Source: Hermodice carunculata (taxonomy: Eukaryota; Annelida; Polychaeta; Eunicida; Amphinomidae). Taken from it: DNA of 64,000 nt. The stretch is taken from assembly GCA_964020975.1 (NCBI GenBank), contig OZ026625.1, positions 42,730,794 through 42,794,793 of the forward strand, written 5' to 3'. The position numbers and the translations under genes are program-made. Positions 44,801 through 57,032 of this stretch are shown here, one piece after another. How positions within the stretch are numbered: position 1 is the stretch's first letter; each line of letters opens with the position of its first letter. The notes under the pieces are model-generated. The model saw only the letters and a program-made list of their open reading frames with translations, had not been told where the DNA came from and made no database searches.

Positions 44801-44862
44801 CAACACCAGAAATCTGCGTGGTATGCCGCAACACGATCGCCAACAGACGTGGGTGCTGCCAT
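44801..44862 (-). CDS. Candidate first coding exon, unknown gene
   Basis: On the minus strand an ATG at 44862 (context AATATGGCAGC) starts 20 codons (MAAPTSVGDRVAAYHADFWC). The exon then meets a consensus donor TTG|GTAAGG (44795-44800) in phase 2. Reading further in the same frame beyond the donor meets stops but also a coding-looking run, QIALERTRDDLAEFLSEGKP. Either an unspliced ancestral exon has decayed or the resemblance is accidental. A perfect DR1 hormone-response-type site lies 11 bases upstream of the ATG. No family is recognised. Confidence 0.35.
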
Positions 44863-44872
44863 ATTTGAAATG

Positions 44873-44885
44873 AGGTCAAAGGTCA
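44873..44885. promoter_or_regulatory. Perfect DR1 nuclear-receptor element
   Basis: AGGTCAAAGGTCA is two AGGTCA half-sites separated by one base, the consensus for HNF4, RXR and COUP-type receptors. It lies 11 bases 5' of the candidate start codon at 44862 on the minus strand. Binding is inferred from the motif alone. Confidence 0.45.
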
Positions 44886-45699
44886 GAAAATCGTAGCCCT
44901 TTTCTCGCCTCTGCACAGCAAAGAGTTTGGGCACTAGGGAGCGCTCGCCGCCTGTGAGATATAACACTTATCTATGACAGTGATGAATTGGAGTTTGTGT
45001 AGCACATGAAAAAGTGTTTATAAAATTGGGATTAATGCTTTCCAGAATTGATTAAATGATAATTCAATTGCAGATTGAACTTGTATTAATCATGACGTCT
45101 GTACATATAAAAAGGTACTCTTTTCTATTATGTTTAGGAATACACTTATTCAACTGAAATATGGCATTTCCACTTTGAGAATAGAAAGGGGGGGATTGTA
45201 TATACACAATATACGTCTTAGAGGGAGCCAGTGTACAGTATGGTAAAAACATATTTTGGGGTTTTTAATATCACTGAGGCATACTTTGTTTTGATAAAAC
45301 GTAATAATAACAGGGTTTATCTGTTTATGACTGGATCTGGGCAGACAGGACTGTTGTGTGGCACATTTTATTTGGGATTTCAATTTGATCATCCTTGTGT
45401 ATATACGGAGGTTAATGGCCATGCTAGGCAGAGCTTTGACTCTCAGCTATAGGAGAGCTTCCCTGGACGAAACTCCTGAGCAAAAGCAAAGCCAAATCAG
45501 ATCCGCCATCTGACAACATAGATGTATTGGTCAAGAATAATAAAGCCTAGAAGAGGACGTTACAAGAACCTAGAAGAGTTGTTTCATTATTGCTAAACAA
45601 GCCCACCTTGTGTGACCATCCAGCCAACTTTATTTTCCATCAAATGCAGTCAAATAAACCTCACAATAGACTGGGTGGTTTACATAACTGGCTTCGCAT

Positions 45700-48600
45700 G
45701 CCAGGATTCTTCACCTTTCAACTTCTGATAGCAGATGGCTGAAGCAAATCTGGATTATATCATTATCAATGGTGGTTCTGATGAAGGCGATTGTTATATC
45801 ATAGACATACAAAACAATACCATAGATGGGCATCAACGTACGCCTGAACCTGAACCCACTCCAGAACCAGAACCGACTCCTAGTACCTCAGCCCGGTCCA
45901 ACAAACAAGACCCGTAGCTCACAGAAGAGGGATCTCTTGAGGCAAGTGCACAGATTGAGACAGAAGCCCACAAGTCTCTATGAGCAACAAGAGAGGGAAC
46001 AAGACCTCACTAACACAACTCTAAACTGAACCAGATGCCTACAAGTGGAGCAGGACTAAGGAAACAACAAACAAAATGAATCTGGACCAACTAAAGTATT
46101 GTCAGAGGGCATTGCAAAGATGATGCAGGACCACAACCATGGCATTGCGGCCTGCCATAATGATTACAAATGGGCCGAAGAGCTGAAGTCAGTCATCAAG
46201 ACAATTTGGAAGTGCGACAGACAGATAGCTGCCGAAGTGAGGGAGTAGATCAATGAAATCAACATGCACTTCCTTATTTGCCGGATCTGCCCGGAGCAGT
46301 AATCAATGTGATGATGCGCGCGATCGCAGGATCTCTGAAGAAAAAGGTAGAGAGATTTTTATCATTACAACCGTCCCACCGAGCTACAGAGTGGCGGGAT
46401 CTGAAGACACCATATTTGGAAAGCCTTTCTTTTGGCCAATGAAGATGAATGCTTGAAAAATGAATTGGATATTACACAAACCGACTATGAAAATTTGGGA
46501 CACTGCAATAAAATTCTGTGAGGCCACTCAATGCACATAGCCAGGACACAGAAGCGCATGTGCAGAAAAGGCTATTATCAGAGCATACACAAAAGCTCTG
46601 AATATTGCTGAATTAGCAAAGAAATTTATAGTGAAGTCTTAACTAAAGACATTTGAAGATGCCATGAATTACACTGAACAACTAGAAGGAGGACTGAAAA
46701 TGTTTCGAGGACTTGATAGGAGAGAAAGACATAAAGAACTGATGGAAATTGGAGTCTTGAAGGAGGGGATGAAGGAAATTCTCAAAGGCTGGAAGACAGT
46801 GCCAAGACACAAATGAAACTGGCTACCCATGTAACAAGCTGGAGACGAAACCAAACATGCCATAAGAGACAGTGCCACCTAGAAGTTCGATACAAGGGAA
46901 GTGCTTCCACTGTGACTGGTGGGACACAGAGTTGCGAACTGTAGGAAGAAGCAGGCCAAAGCCCAGCAAAGCTCAACCCAAAGGGCAGTGGAGAGACCAA
47001 CAACCAATCAGAAGTCTTTAAACTAGAGGCTGCAGCAGGCAATACTGTAGATAGTTGGAACATTGCACTTGCTCTATCTTCAGTAAGATGTAATGCACTC
47101 CTAGATACTGGAGCTAGTGTTAACTTGCTACACCAAAGACTTTTCAATAAGTTGAGTCGATGTAAGGGACAGTCCAAATTTCTTCAGCCATGTCCATATA
47201 TTTTAAGTGTTTCAAGAGAAAGATTAAATATTTTAGGTGAAACTAAAATCAACATTGACAACGCTATTGTCTTCAAAGTTATAATAGAAAAGATATATCT
47301 GATGACATGATTTTTGGAAAAAAAAGGCAGAGTATTGTGAAATATCCAAAGAGGACATTGACATGGTGTAGGGAGGTTGGCTGTTACAAGCAAATAGGAA
47401 ATATGGTATCAATGCTGTATATAAAAGTGTCAATAATGGATCAACTGTAGCAAAACCAGATAGGTATACTGGACATCCTGCTATTGATAAGGTATTGGAC
47501 AAATATAGTGATGTATTTAGTGAAAAAATGGACCCACATGGGCTTTGTGAACAGGACTCTGTGAAGATTGACACACAAGGACATTCTCCTATAAGGTAGA
47601 GGGCTTAAAGGTCTTCCTTGGCAAAAAGAAAAATTATAGAGGAGGAAGTGGACAAGTTGTTAAAAGATGGAGTCATTCATCTGAGCTCTAGCCTATGGAG
47701 TTCAACAGTGACTTTTGATGACAAAGCCGGATGGTTCAACCAGATTTTGTACAGACTACTTGAAGTTAAATGATGTAGCGAAAAAGGATAGTTATGCTCT
47801 ACCACTGATTCAAGACAGATTTGATCTGATAGGTGGTGCTGAGATCTAATGTATCAAAGATTTAAAGAGCGGTTACTGGCAAATTCTGGTTTCTTCAGAA
47901 GATATTCCAAAAACAGCTTTCTTTTGTAGCAAGGGATTACATGAGTTTCTCAGAATGCCTTCTCGTTAAGCCACTGCTCTGGCTATATTTCAAAGAATTA
48001 CGGACAAAGTCTTATCAGGATTGATAGGAAAATATGCATTTATGTACATAGATGATATTGTTATTTAATGCAGTGATAAGAATACACATGCAAAAAAATT
48101 GGAAAAGGTATTCCAAAAATTACAAAATGCCGGACTGAAGATAAAGCTATCCAAGTATTCCTTTACAAAACCAGAAGTCAAACTTCTTGGTTATATCATT
48201 AATCAAAAAGGATTCTGTAGCAACCAGGAAAAGGGGACACCATTGTTAAAATGGAAGATCATTCTTAGGAATATGTATTTATAATTCCAAAACAGTTCCA
48301 AATAATGCTGAAATGTCTGTGCCTTTGTATCAATTAACAAAGAAAAACCAACCATTTACTTGGGGTGATGAACAAAGCTTTCAAAAGGTGAGAGAACTTT
48401 TGCAATGACAAGAAGTTACGGCATATCCAGAGGTAAATAAGCCATACAAGCTATAAGCCATATGCAGACGCTTGTGGCCATGCTGTAGGTGGAATCCTTG
48501 TTCATGATGATGAAAATGGGGTAGAGGGAGAGTCATACAGTACATTTCACATCAATTGTCAGGGACATAATTGAACTGGGCTACAATTGAAAGAGAAGCA

Positions 48601-50350
48601 TATGCAGAAGTTTATTGTTTTTCAAAACTCTGACCATATTTATGGGGGGGGGGGCAGAGTTTACAGTGTACACTGACCAGAAACCTCTCAGATCTTTATT
48701 TACTAAAGAAATGAGAAACACCAAGATACAAAGATGGCTCCTCTCATTACCAGAGTTTGGTGCTAAAATAGAATATGCAAAAGGAATGAAATGAAACCAA
48801 AAAAGGAAGTCAACACTTTTGACACAGAAGAGTGGATTGACCCTGAAGCAGTATGGGGTGATGTCATCAACAGTATACCATTGGAAACTAATGAGTTGAA
48901 TCCAAAAGAAGTCAAGGAGAAACAACAAGAGTATTTTAACGATCTTTTCCAAGAAGCAATCAATGGAGATTCTTCCTATGGGGTATTCCAAGGATTGTTG
49001 TATTCAAACAAACAACCAACACCAAAGGATGCTAGTTATCCTATATTAGTTTTGCCACAACAATACAAGAAAAAAGGGGTAGAAAGAAGTCATATAGATG
49101 TAGGCCACATGACAGTGTACAAGACATTATGTAGGACTGGGGAGACTTATGTGTTGCCTGGAACAGTGTTCATGTTGCTACTGGGTATACCCTTTTCTAT
49201 CTAGTGCATGGAGGGAGGGGAAGATTGCCCTTAACTAAAATGTTGAGGAACAGCCAGGGACCTCAGATATTGCAAGGACGTCTCAAGGACGTCTCAGTGG
49301 CTTATCTGATGCTCTCACTAGGGCTAGAAGGAATCTAGAAGAGTCTAGAAAGTTCAATTGGGATAGAATAAATTATTAAGCAAAAGCTGAGGATACATTT
49401 GTCTTCAAGGCTCAGGAACAACTAACATTGAAATCCAGATGGGATCCAGAGTCAGAAGAAAAGTATGCTGGTTATGTCATCAGCAAACTGGAAAACACAA
49501 GGTTGTCAACAGGATTGAGTTCAAACTATTTGATCAAAATATAGCTTGGGATGACGTACAACCACATCCTGTTAGGAACTCTGGAAATACAGCAGTTCCA
49601 CAGCCCATAGCACAGTTCTACCCTGGAGCACAACCAGAGAAAACCAAAGAGGAATACCAACCAGACCAACCAGAGGAAATAACACCAAGAAGAACCAGAC
49701 AACCAGAGAAGTTCACAACGAGATATTTCACAAGATTTCATGAAGGACAGCTAGATCACGCTGAAGATCAACTGACATCACAAAAGAGACCTTGACAGAG
49801 ACCAAGGAACCTGCCAAACCCATGGAACAGTTCATGGTGTTAGTAATCTTCATTACCGAGACCATCACAGATGATGTTAAGCCTCTGGCAGACGGATTAT
49901 TGATCACAGGAAAACTCCTAATGAAAGTACAGACAGCTGAGTGGACAGTTCTGGTTACTCTTGAAGGACCACAAAACCTAAGTGCCATTATTCATCATAC
50001 ACTACCATTGCCAATGAAATCAGGACCTTCAAACAGATGCAGTATGTGGACAAACTTCAATGGATGGAAGGACTGAAAACCAAGTTAGAATTATTACATC
50101 TACACGTCAAGCTCAGTCCAACGAGTCTGAAGAAAAGTAATCTGTTCAGCGGAAGAACCAGAACAAAATGAAGACTATTCAACTTTATTGGCAATATTGC
50201 AAGTTCTTCATGTGGAGTCTCCATGGATCAAGAGGTTGATGAAGTAAAAAAGCAGTATCTTGGAACCGATTTCAAAATAGTACATAAGGTAAATGATATG
50301 CTTATGAATCTAAACCATTCCCATATGGGACTGGATCAACACTCACAGAA
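45700..50350 (+). mobile_element. Ty3/gypsy-type LTR retrotransposon fossil, broken
   Basis: Parts in order: a gag-like region (about 45735-47000, starting with an acidic Pro/Glu-rich segment), an aspartic protease region (around 47090, LLDTGAS motif), reverse transcriptase (about 47600-48250), RNase H (about 48400-48780), an integrase region (about 48790-49480) and a third, envelope-like region (about 49500-50350). This order, protease-RT-RNaseH-integrase, is that of Ty3/gypsy elements; an envelope-like third region occurs in some of their lineages. The copy carries many breaks, well over ten, and looks old. I could not identify a matching pair of LTRs, so the outer limits are approximate and the 3' end is probably lost or too diverged. 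Confidence 0.8.
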
Positions 50351-50384
50351 GATAGATATTCTGTAAACGTATTTAAATACCAGG

Positions 50385-50660
50385 GCTCAAATTTGTGAGC
50401 CACAGGTTGCCAGTGGCACCTATAAATTATGTCAGGCTACTGATTTTAAACTCCAGATCACCACAGGCTACTTTTAAATATTGGCAATTGCGAGTACAAA
50501 AAAAAAAAAAAAAAAAAAAGACAGACAAACAAGCAAACAAAAATCTCAATGATAAAATATCCCAACCCGGTAAAAATCTTTTGGCCTCGTCTGAGGACTG
50601 AATGGTAATTGTTAACACCATTTATTATGTGCATGCATGTGTTGCTTTCAAAGCGTTGAA
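50385..50660. repeat. Short interspersed repeat with internal poly-A
   Basis: It begins AGGGCTCAAATTTGTGAGCC, continues through GTGGCACC and CACAGGCTACTTTTAAATATT to a run of 22 A at 50498-50519, and ends around 50660. The phrase order (GGGCTC-AAATT, TGGCA, CAGGCTACTTTT, poly-A) resembles a widespread invertebrate interspersed repeat that I have seen in molluscan-type sequences. There is no polymerase III promoter I can be sure of. Confidence 0.35.
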
Positions 50661-51800
50661 GTTCATTTTTCATCAAGACTGGAGGTAACGATTATTATTA
50701 TAATATGGACATCTTCGGTGGCACTTGACTTTTTCTGAAACTTTGTGTGTGACAGTTGCGATGGCCTGCAATACGCCAGAAGTCATGTTGGTCAAAATGA
50801 CCCCTCCACAGCCTGTGAAAAAAAAAAGACAGCTATTTTGTTTAAATTTGGGTTTGGGTCAGACACAAAAGACACTGATCAAAGGGACATATGCTGTAGA
50901 AGTATTTGCATATACAGGAATCTTTGAAGAAAATTGAATGCTTTTCCATCAGCGCTTATTACGTAAGAGATAATAAGAGCTGTATATCGCAAGCAAGTAA
51001 TTGAATATGAAAGAAGGTTGTTCCTGGCCACAGAAAATAACAACAGTGGACCCAATACAACCTGGAACACTGTAACATTATAGTGTTGTGTAGCAGGCAG
51101 TACTATTCACTGCAACAGTCAAGATAGAGTGCAATTGTGTCAAACAAAGGAGATTGGAAACTTGAACAACCGGCACCAGGCAAGGGATGAGTTATAGCAG
51201 GGCCCTGGTTGAATTCATGAGTGGAACAGGATTGTCTTGACACACGTGTGAGGATAATAATAACATTTGTGTGGCTCTCCATCTCTGTGCCACGGTCCTG
51301 TGTTAAGGGGAAAAAAAGAAAAATAGATGAGGCAAAGGATTACCAGTCACAATCCCAAGAGAGGGTCCAAGCACAGGCATTTTGGTGTTGTAGGTTTCAC
51401 CTTTTGTATGCTGGCAATAATTTTGATGGTCAAATTCTTTACATGATGGGGTGATACAAGCCAGATAAAAGGTACTTTTGATGGGGTCCAGATAGACAAT
51501 TGTACCCTCGCTCAAAATTAAATGATATGGGTGTGGGATATGTGGGTTAAAAACTTAAAAAACACCCTGAACCCCTGGTTGATTTTTTCTGGTGGTGAAA
51601 AATTTAGAGAAAAAAATCACAAGGGTGGGGTAGGAGGGGGAAGGTTGCCTTTTTTCCCAGTTCTTTAACAGGTTTCTGTTTCCATTACTGGAAACATTTT
51701 GTCATCATTGATTTTTTTTCTTCATTCAATAATGTTGTTGGTTGGAAATTTAGTTGTTGCGTCTTCAGACGTATTAGTTTGTATAGACTGGCAATTAAAG
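50661..51800. other. No gene recognised
   Basis: Between the short repeat and the hAT remnant. Small open frames (50725-50937, 51221-51454) show no domain and no convincing splice sites. The minus-strand frame at 51303-51515 is also featureless. Confidence 0.4.
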
Positions 51801-51819
51801 ATGATCATGTGTTATGTTT

Positions 51820-53810
51820 TAGTATTACAATGATGACCCTGTACCTAAAAAGAAACAGACCACCACTGACACTGATGAGACAGATTGCCCATCACATTCA
51901 GCATTGCCTGGCCCCTGTGCAAGAAAAATACAGCCTGGCTTGTTTGAAACTTACCTGTGGCTGAGAGCAAATAAAGATGAGCAGGGCAACATCATGTCAC
52001 TCTATTGCTAAACATGTAGAGCAGTGCGTGAGAGAGTAGCTGGGAAGACTGAATTGGTATTGGGGACAAAATCATTTAAAAAGGATATGCTAGCTAAACA
52101 TAATGACAGTAACCGCCATAAAGCAGCAGAGACTAAAAATTGCAAACAGGATATGTAACTCATTGTAAAAGCTAGCATAGAAGGCATCAACAAAGATTGA
52201 TGAAAAATCTTATACAGATTTAATTAGCAAGTTTAATATAGCATATACTATTACAAAAGAGGAATAACCATTCAGCAAATTTGTCCCATGGTTGAAAACA
52301 CATTAAAAGAATGACATTCCCTTCTCTGTAAGTCACGTCAGATGCCAAACATGCAGAAATCATTGAAGCGATAGGTGCATACTTTGAGGACAATTTAGTA
52401 AATCTCATAAAGCAATACAGATATATTGCTGTCCTCACTGATGGTGAAACAGAAAAGGGCATTGTTGAAAATGAAGCAATATGTGTGAGATTGGAGGGGG
52501 AAGATGGAATAACAAATTTGTAGCTTTGACAGCTGTAAAGCATGCACAGGATGATGGTGTTGTGGAAGCTATCAAGTGAAAAATACGATAAATTTATGTC
52601 GACCTGTATGGGACTCTTTTACAAATATTGGTAATGAGGGTCATCATCATGTACACCTGTACAAAAAGTTGGTGGCATTTACTGCAAACTGAGCATTGGT
52701 CAACATGGGACACAAGAATGGTGTTAAAGCAAAACTGCAACAAAAAGTACCATATTGCATCAATTTTTGGTGTGTATGCCTCACAGATTAGAACTTGCTG
52801 TGTCCAGTGCATTACAAAAAGCTTCAATGGCAGGAAATGTGATTGATATGATGGACGTAATACACCACACGTACCATTTTTCCTGCAAAAGCAGGAAGGA
52901 ACTGTTGTAAATTGCAACTGAGTTAGGTGTAGAGCCTCACATGCTTACTGGTGTGAAAGGAACTTGCTGGGTGCCTCATGTATGTAGAGTGCGGGAAGTC
53001 TTTCTGGACAGCAGACCAGAAACAACTGAAACAGGACAATTTGCTGCCATCTTTTCCCATTTTGTGGACTTAGCTTCTTCTCACCCAAGGACAGATATCC
53101 AAGGGAGAGCAAAGAAGGTGGGTGTACAAAAAAAACAGGCCCTTTACACTAAATTCTGCCCTAATTGAAAAATATCTGCTGGTGGTGATGGATGAAATAT
53201 ATTGACAAACATTATTCACAATCTCAGCCTGATCTAGTTGTGTGTGAATGTGAAAAAAATTGGTGGATTCAATTGTTGTCTGCTTTACCCATCTCCTGCC
53301 ACTTAATACTGTTGTGTGTATTTTAACAGGAATTTTCTGTAGAAAAATGTGTCCTAAGCAACAGTGATAACATGCCCATTGTCAGTGTCTTAGTCAACAG
53401 ATTTCCTCAGAGCTCTCAACTGCTATTAGCAACCTGCAGCCAGAACAGTCTGAGAGAAGCTGTTGACTCAGTCTGTTCTTCAAATAGGACACTTTTAAAG
53501 AGTCCTCACCACCCCTTAGTATGCAAATACATGTTATTTTTAATCTGAAAGATGTTATGTTAGCATCCAAGACTATAGCTAGATTAAATATTTATAAGTC
53601 TGTGTCTGTAATATATATCTTATTGACTCAATTTAGAATATTTGCAGTAATTTAGTAGCTTAATTTATAAGCTCTGTGTTTTTCTATTTTGTATCCGAAG
53701 CTGAGAAGCTCAGATTCAGAACTTCTTTTGACAACCTGACTGTTTGCGAATAATTGAATGGAATATTTTGTTTCAGACTGTTGTTTTGGTCAATGGAAAA
53801 ACACACGTCC

Positions 53811-53892
<82 letters not shown>

Positions 53893-54556
53893 GTTATTAT
53901 TATTGTAGCTTTGCTTTACATGTGAATGCTTCTATTTTCTCTTCTTTTCTCAGGTGGTGGGTTATTTGAAAAAGCCTGAGTTCCAAGCATTCTCCTACGA
54001 CATGCTTGAAGTGTACATGGAGCTTGCAAATCTCGTCACATACAATGAAATAAACTTGTACTGCCCATGGTGGTTATGCATCTCACAAGCTATATATCAA
54101 GTCTCAAGGCAAACAGGATATTCCAGATTGCCTTCCAGCCTGCTTTGGTAATTGTAAGAAGTGTGTCAGTGTGATCAATGATATTGACGTAATATCCACC
54201 ATCACATTCCTGGGAATAAAATTGGAAACCAATGCAGAACCTTTTGCTACTGTTAGTGTAGAAGATGACACCGGGACACCAACACATTTGAGAGACTTGG
54301 CATCAGGAGTAAGGAGACTTACCTCCAGTACCATTTCCACCCTAGAAAACAGGTTAAGCAATCTCTTAGGGGATATTGCTGGCCATGATGACAATGGTAA
54401 GGCATCAAAGGCAGTAGCATGCCTGGTACACTGCTTTAAGACTTATAGATGGTCAGAAGACGCAATAGACCTCACACTTCATGGGGACGAAGAAATCCAG
54501 TACCTTCTGGATTGCTTACAGCCAATACTGACAAGGTTTATTTACTGGCCATAAAA
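51820..54556 (+). pseudogene. hAT/ZNF862-like transposase remnant with one recognisable intron
   Basis: The start (51880-52160) resembles a TTF/BED-type zinc-finger region: QPGLFETYLWLRANKDEQGN, then CRAVRERVAGKTELVLGTKS and FKKDMLAKHNDSNRHKAAET. Next come DUF4371/RNase-H-like pieces: FVALTAVKHAQDDGVVEAIK (about 52515-52578), NMGHKNGVKAKLQQKVPY, HRLELAVSSALQKAS, then YHFSCKSRKELL and VKGTCWVPHVCRVREVFLD. This order matches ZNF862-type hAT-derived proteins. The frame then runs PRTDIQGRAKK to AAG|GTGGGT (53119). A strong acceptor TTCTTTTCTCAG ends at 53954, after which VVGYLKKPEFQAFSYDMLEV continues in phase. The last open part is 54171-54554. Stops and frame changes are frequent upstream of 52930 and few downstream. 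The hAT C-terminal dimerisation motif was not seen. Confidence 0.7.
53811..53905. repeat. (TTA)n microsatellite inside the hAT intron
   Basis: A nearly pure ATT run. The poly-Tyr frame over it is an artefact. Confidence 0.97.
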
Positions 54557-56559
54557 CGTCATGCTGGCAGCTTTCAGGCAGGGTTTCCTCACACAAATCT
54601 ACAGCTTTGAATTCCTAAATTCTACACTTACGTCTAAAATATTTGTTTTGATTATTTTTCAAGGGAAATGCAAACTGTAGTTAATCAATTCACTGTCTCA
54701 GATGTTAAGTTGTGGGTTGGATATACACGTTTTACAACTTGGCAATTTCCAGAAAAAAATGCAGAGAAAAAAAAAGGAAAATGTTGTCTGCTTAGCGGGC
54801 TGTCAGACCATTTTTTTGTATCTGGCTCTTTGAGCAGACTTGGGACTGTCCTGATGTAACTGATGCATTGTCACAGTTTTAATGTTTTGAATGTGTTGCT
54901 GGATATGTGTAAAAAAAACTCACTTTATCTCTGTTACAGGAGATACAGATAGCCGGCCATACTTATAAAGAATGTCGTACCATTTGCCAAGTTATCACTA
55001 AATAATTTTTTCAAGCCTATTATTAATCCTGTAATGAAGAATGTTAAGTATGAAGTCTGAAAATGAAGAATATTTAGTATGAAGTCTGAAAAGAAAATAA
55101 TTCATTTATTAATACCGCAGCGCTACAACCATTTTTGCAGAACAACCAGGAACCTGTGTGATATTAAGTTTACAGTTATACCACTATAAAAGCTAAAAAG
55201 AATAAGCAGTTTACATGCAGAAGGCATAGCCATGGTGGTTTAGAGCTCAATCTTGTTCATTCCGCTGTGTGAAGCAAAGCCACTGACTAATGCTACAAGC
55301 CAGCTACCACTGCCTCTATTACTGCATTCTTTACACTACAGCCTTCCACATGCATTTGCTTAGTGCTGCTACATGCTGCTCAGGGAAGAGTGCCTGAAAA
55401 AAGGATATAAAATTATATGCTTAATTGTGAAGCATAATTATGTTATCAGTAGTCTTCTTTTAGCATAGTACTGACTTCAAGTATTACATGCAGCATAAAG
55501 TCATGCTGCTGTATTCGAGTCAATGGTTATAACATTATGTACTGAGTGGAAGACTTGGGTTAAGGAAATTAGTAACTGGTTTAGCATAGACCTTTTCTTT
55601 CAAGCATGCAAGTTATAAATTGTGCGACTCAATCAGAATTGACAAATTGACCGCAGGATTGAGCATTGATTAAACACAGCTATCCACTGATAGTGGGACT
55701 GCACTCACTGAATGCTGTTTTATGCAGATTGATAAATTAATCATAAAAAAAATAATATTTGCATTCAGCACAGTCATACTAAGAATAAAGATATTTTGTT
55801 TGTAATGTTCCAGATTCATAAATATCACAAAAACGATGTCAGTCTACTTTCTTCTTTTGCTGTAAACTCAGCTGACTGACAAGTCAGGAGAAATAAAAAT
55901 TAATAGGCCTACCAGGTCTCTTTTTATTTTTGGCGGAAGTAATATAATTTGAGTTTTGAGCCGTTAGGCCTATACAGTTTGGAAACAGTATAGTCTGTGG
56001 TTAATGAATAATATTTCAAAGGTTAAGAGGATCGGTTTAAAACCACCAGTTGCCTTTTATGGGTGACTACCTATCTCAAGTCAGGAGTGAAATTTGTTTC
56101 TTCATATTGGTATTGGAAGATGAATGTTGATGCTTTGCTAACTCTGGAATCACTTTGCTGTCATTGTTGGCTTTGAAACTTATGAATATAGGTCAGGTTT
56201 TTCTGTACTTTTTAATCAATATTCAACACTTGTGAAATTTTGTGTGGTTTATCTTGAGAAATGACGGTGACTTTGAGGCCGCCAGAAGGCAGTGGAGGGA
56301 TCTAAACACCTTGGTATAGGGCAATTGCTGGATAAGTCATTTCTGACCTTGTAGGCCCTGCAAAGAACCATATAGGGCATGCTAAACGACATTCTGCATC
56401 TGGCAGTAATTTGTCTTGTGCATTCCGTTAGAAGTGCACAGTGTGGAAGAATAATTACTACACAAAACAGGATAAAACTGATGAAAGGTGTTATCTGAGT
56501 ACCAGAATGACCGCAAATTTAATCAGAACTTCATCTTAAGGTCCCTCATTGGAGTCTTT
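54557..56559. other. No gene recognised; one short tandem duplication
   Basis: AT-rich DNA. The unit AATGAAGAAT-TTAGTATGAAGTCTGAAA occurs twice in tandem at 55033-55062 and 55063-55092. A 63-codon frame at 54668-54859 shows no domain. Two TAGGCCTA palindromes lie at 55904 and 55965. Confidence 0.45.
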
Positions 56560-56700
56560 TGACCCAAAGCCAGTTATTCAGTTGTGGCTACAGAGGGCTG
56601 CCAGGCCAGTGGATGTTACTATAAGAAATGGTCCAGTGACAAACTGGCTGTCTGGAGTAGGCTAAGCTCTGAGTCGCTGTGTTCCATGGCCAAAACGTCA
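56560..56700 (+). pseudogene. Possible C-terminal fragment of the ZNF862/hAT-like gene
   Basis: One frame reads FDPKPVIQLWLQRAARPVDV then TIRNGPVTNWLSGVG before a stop. ZNF862-like hAT proteins have a tail of the form FDPxxVIxxWxxxGxRRP, so this could be a displaced last segment of the gene at 51.8-54.6 kb, 2 kb downstream. The match is short and by eye only. Confidence 0.3.
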
Positions 56701-56926
56701 CATAAAGGGTATGCCTCAGGAAGTTATAGAACTTTCTCTTATGTACCTTCGCGATTTGTAACCATCCAGACAATCTGCACATGTAACATTTTATGTCTGA
56801 TCTAGATATTGGCAGCACCCATTGTGCCAAACTGATTCCAACTTTATTTTCCCTTGTCCTATCTTTACTTTTTGTGGACAGTTCCTCTCCTTTTGTATTC
56901 AACACTTCCTCTCGACAGAAACAAAC

Positions 56927-56969
56927 ACTACTAATACTGCTGCTGCTGCTACTACACCTACTACTACTT

Positions 56970-57019
<50 letters not shown>

Positions 57020-57032
57020 GTTATCACTACTA
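56927..57032. repeat. (CTA)n/(CTG)n trinucleotide microsatellite
   Basis: Imperfect CTG/CTA units become a pure ACT run, then decay at about 57032. The poly-Thr, poly-Leu and poly-Val frames that cross it are repeat translations. Confidence 0.9.
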
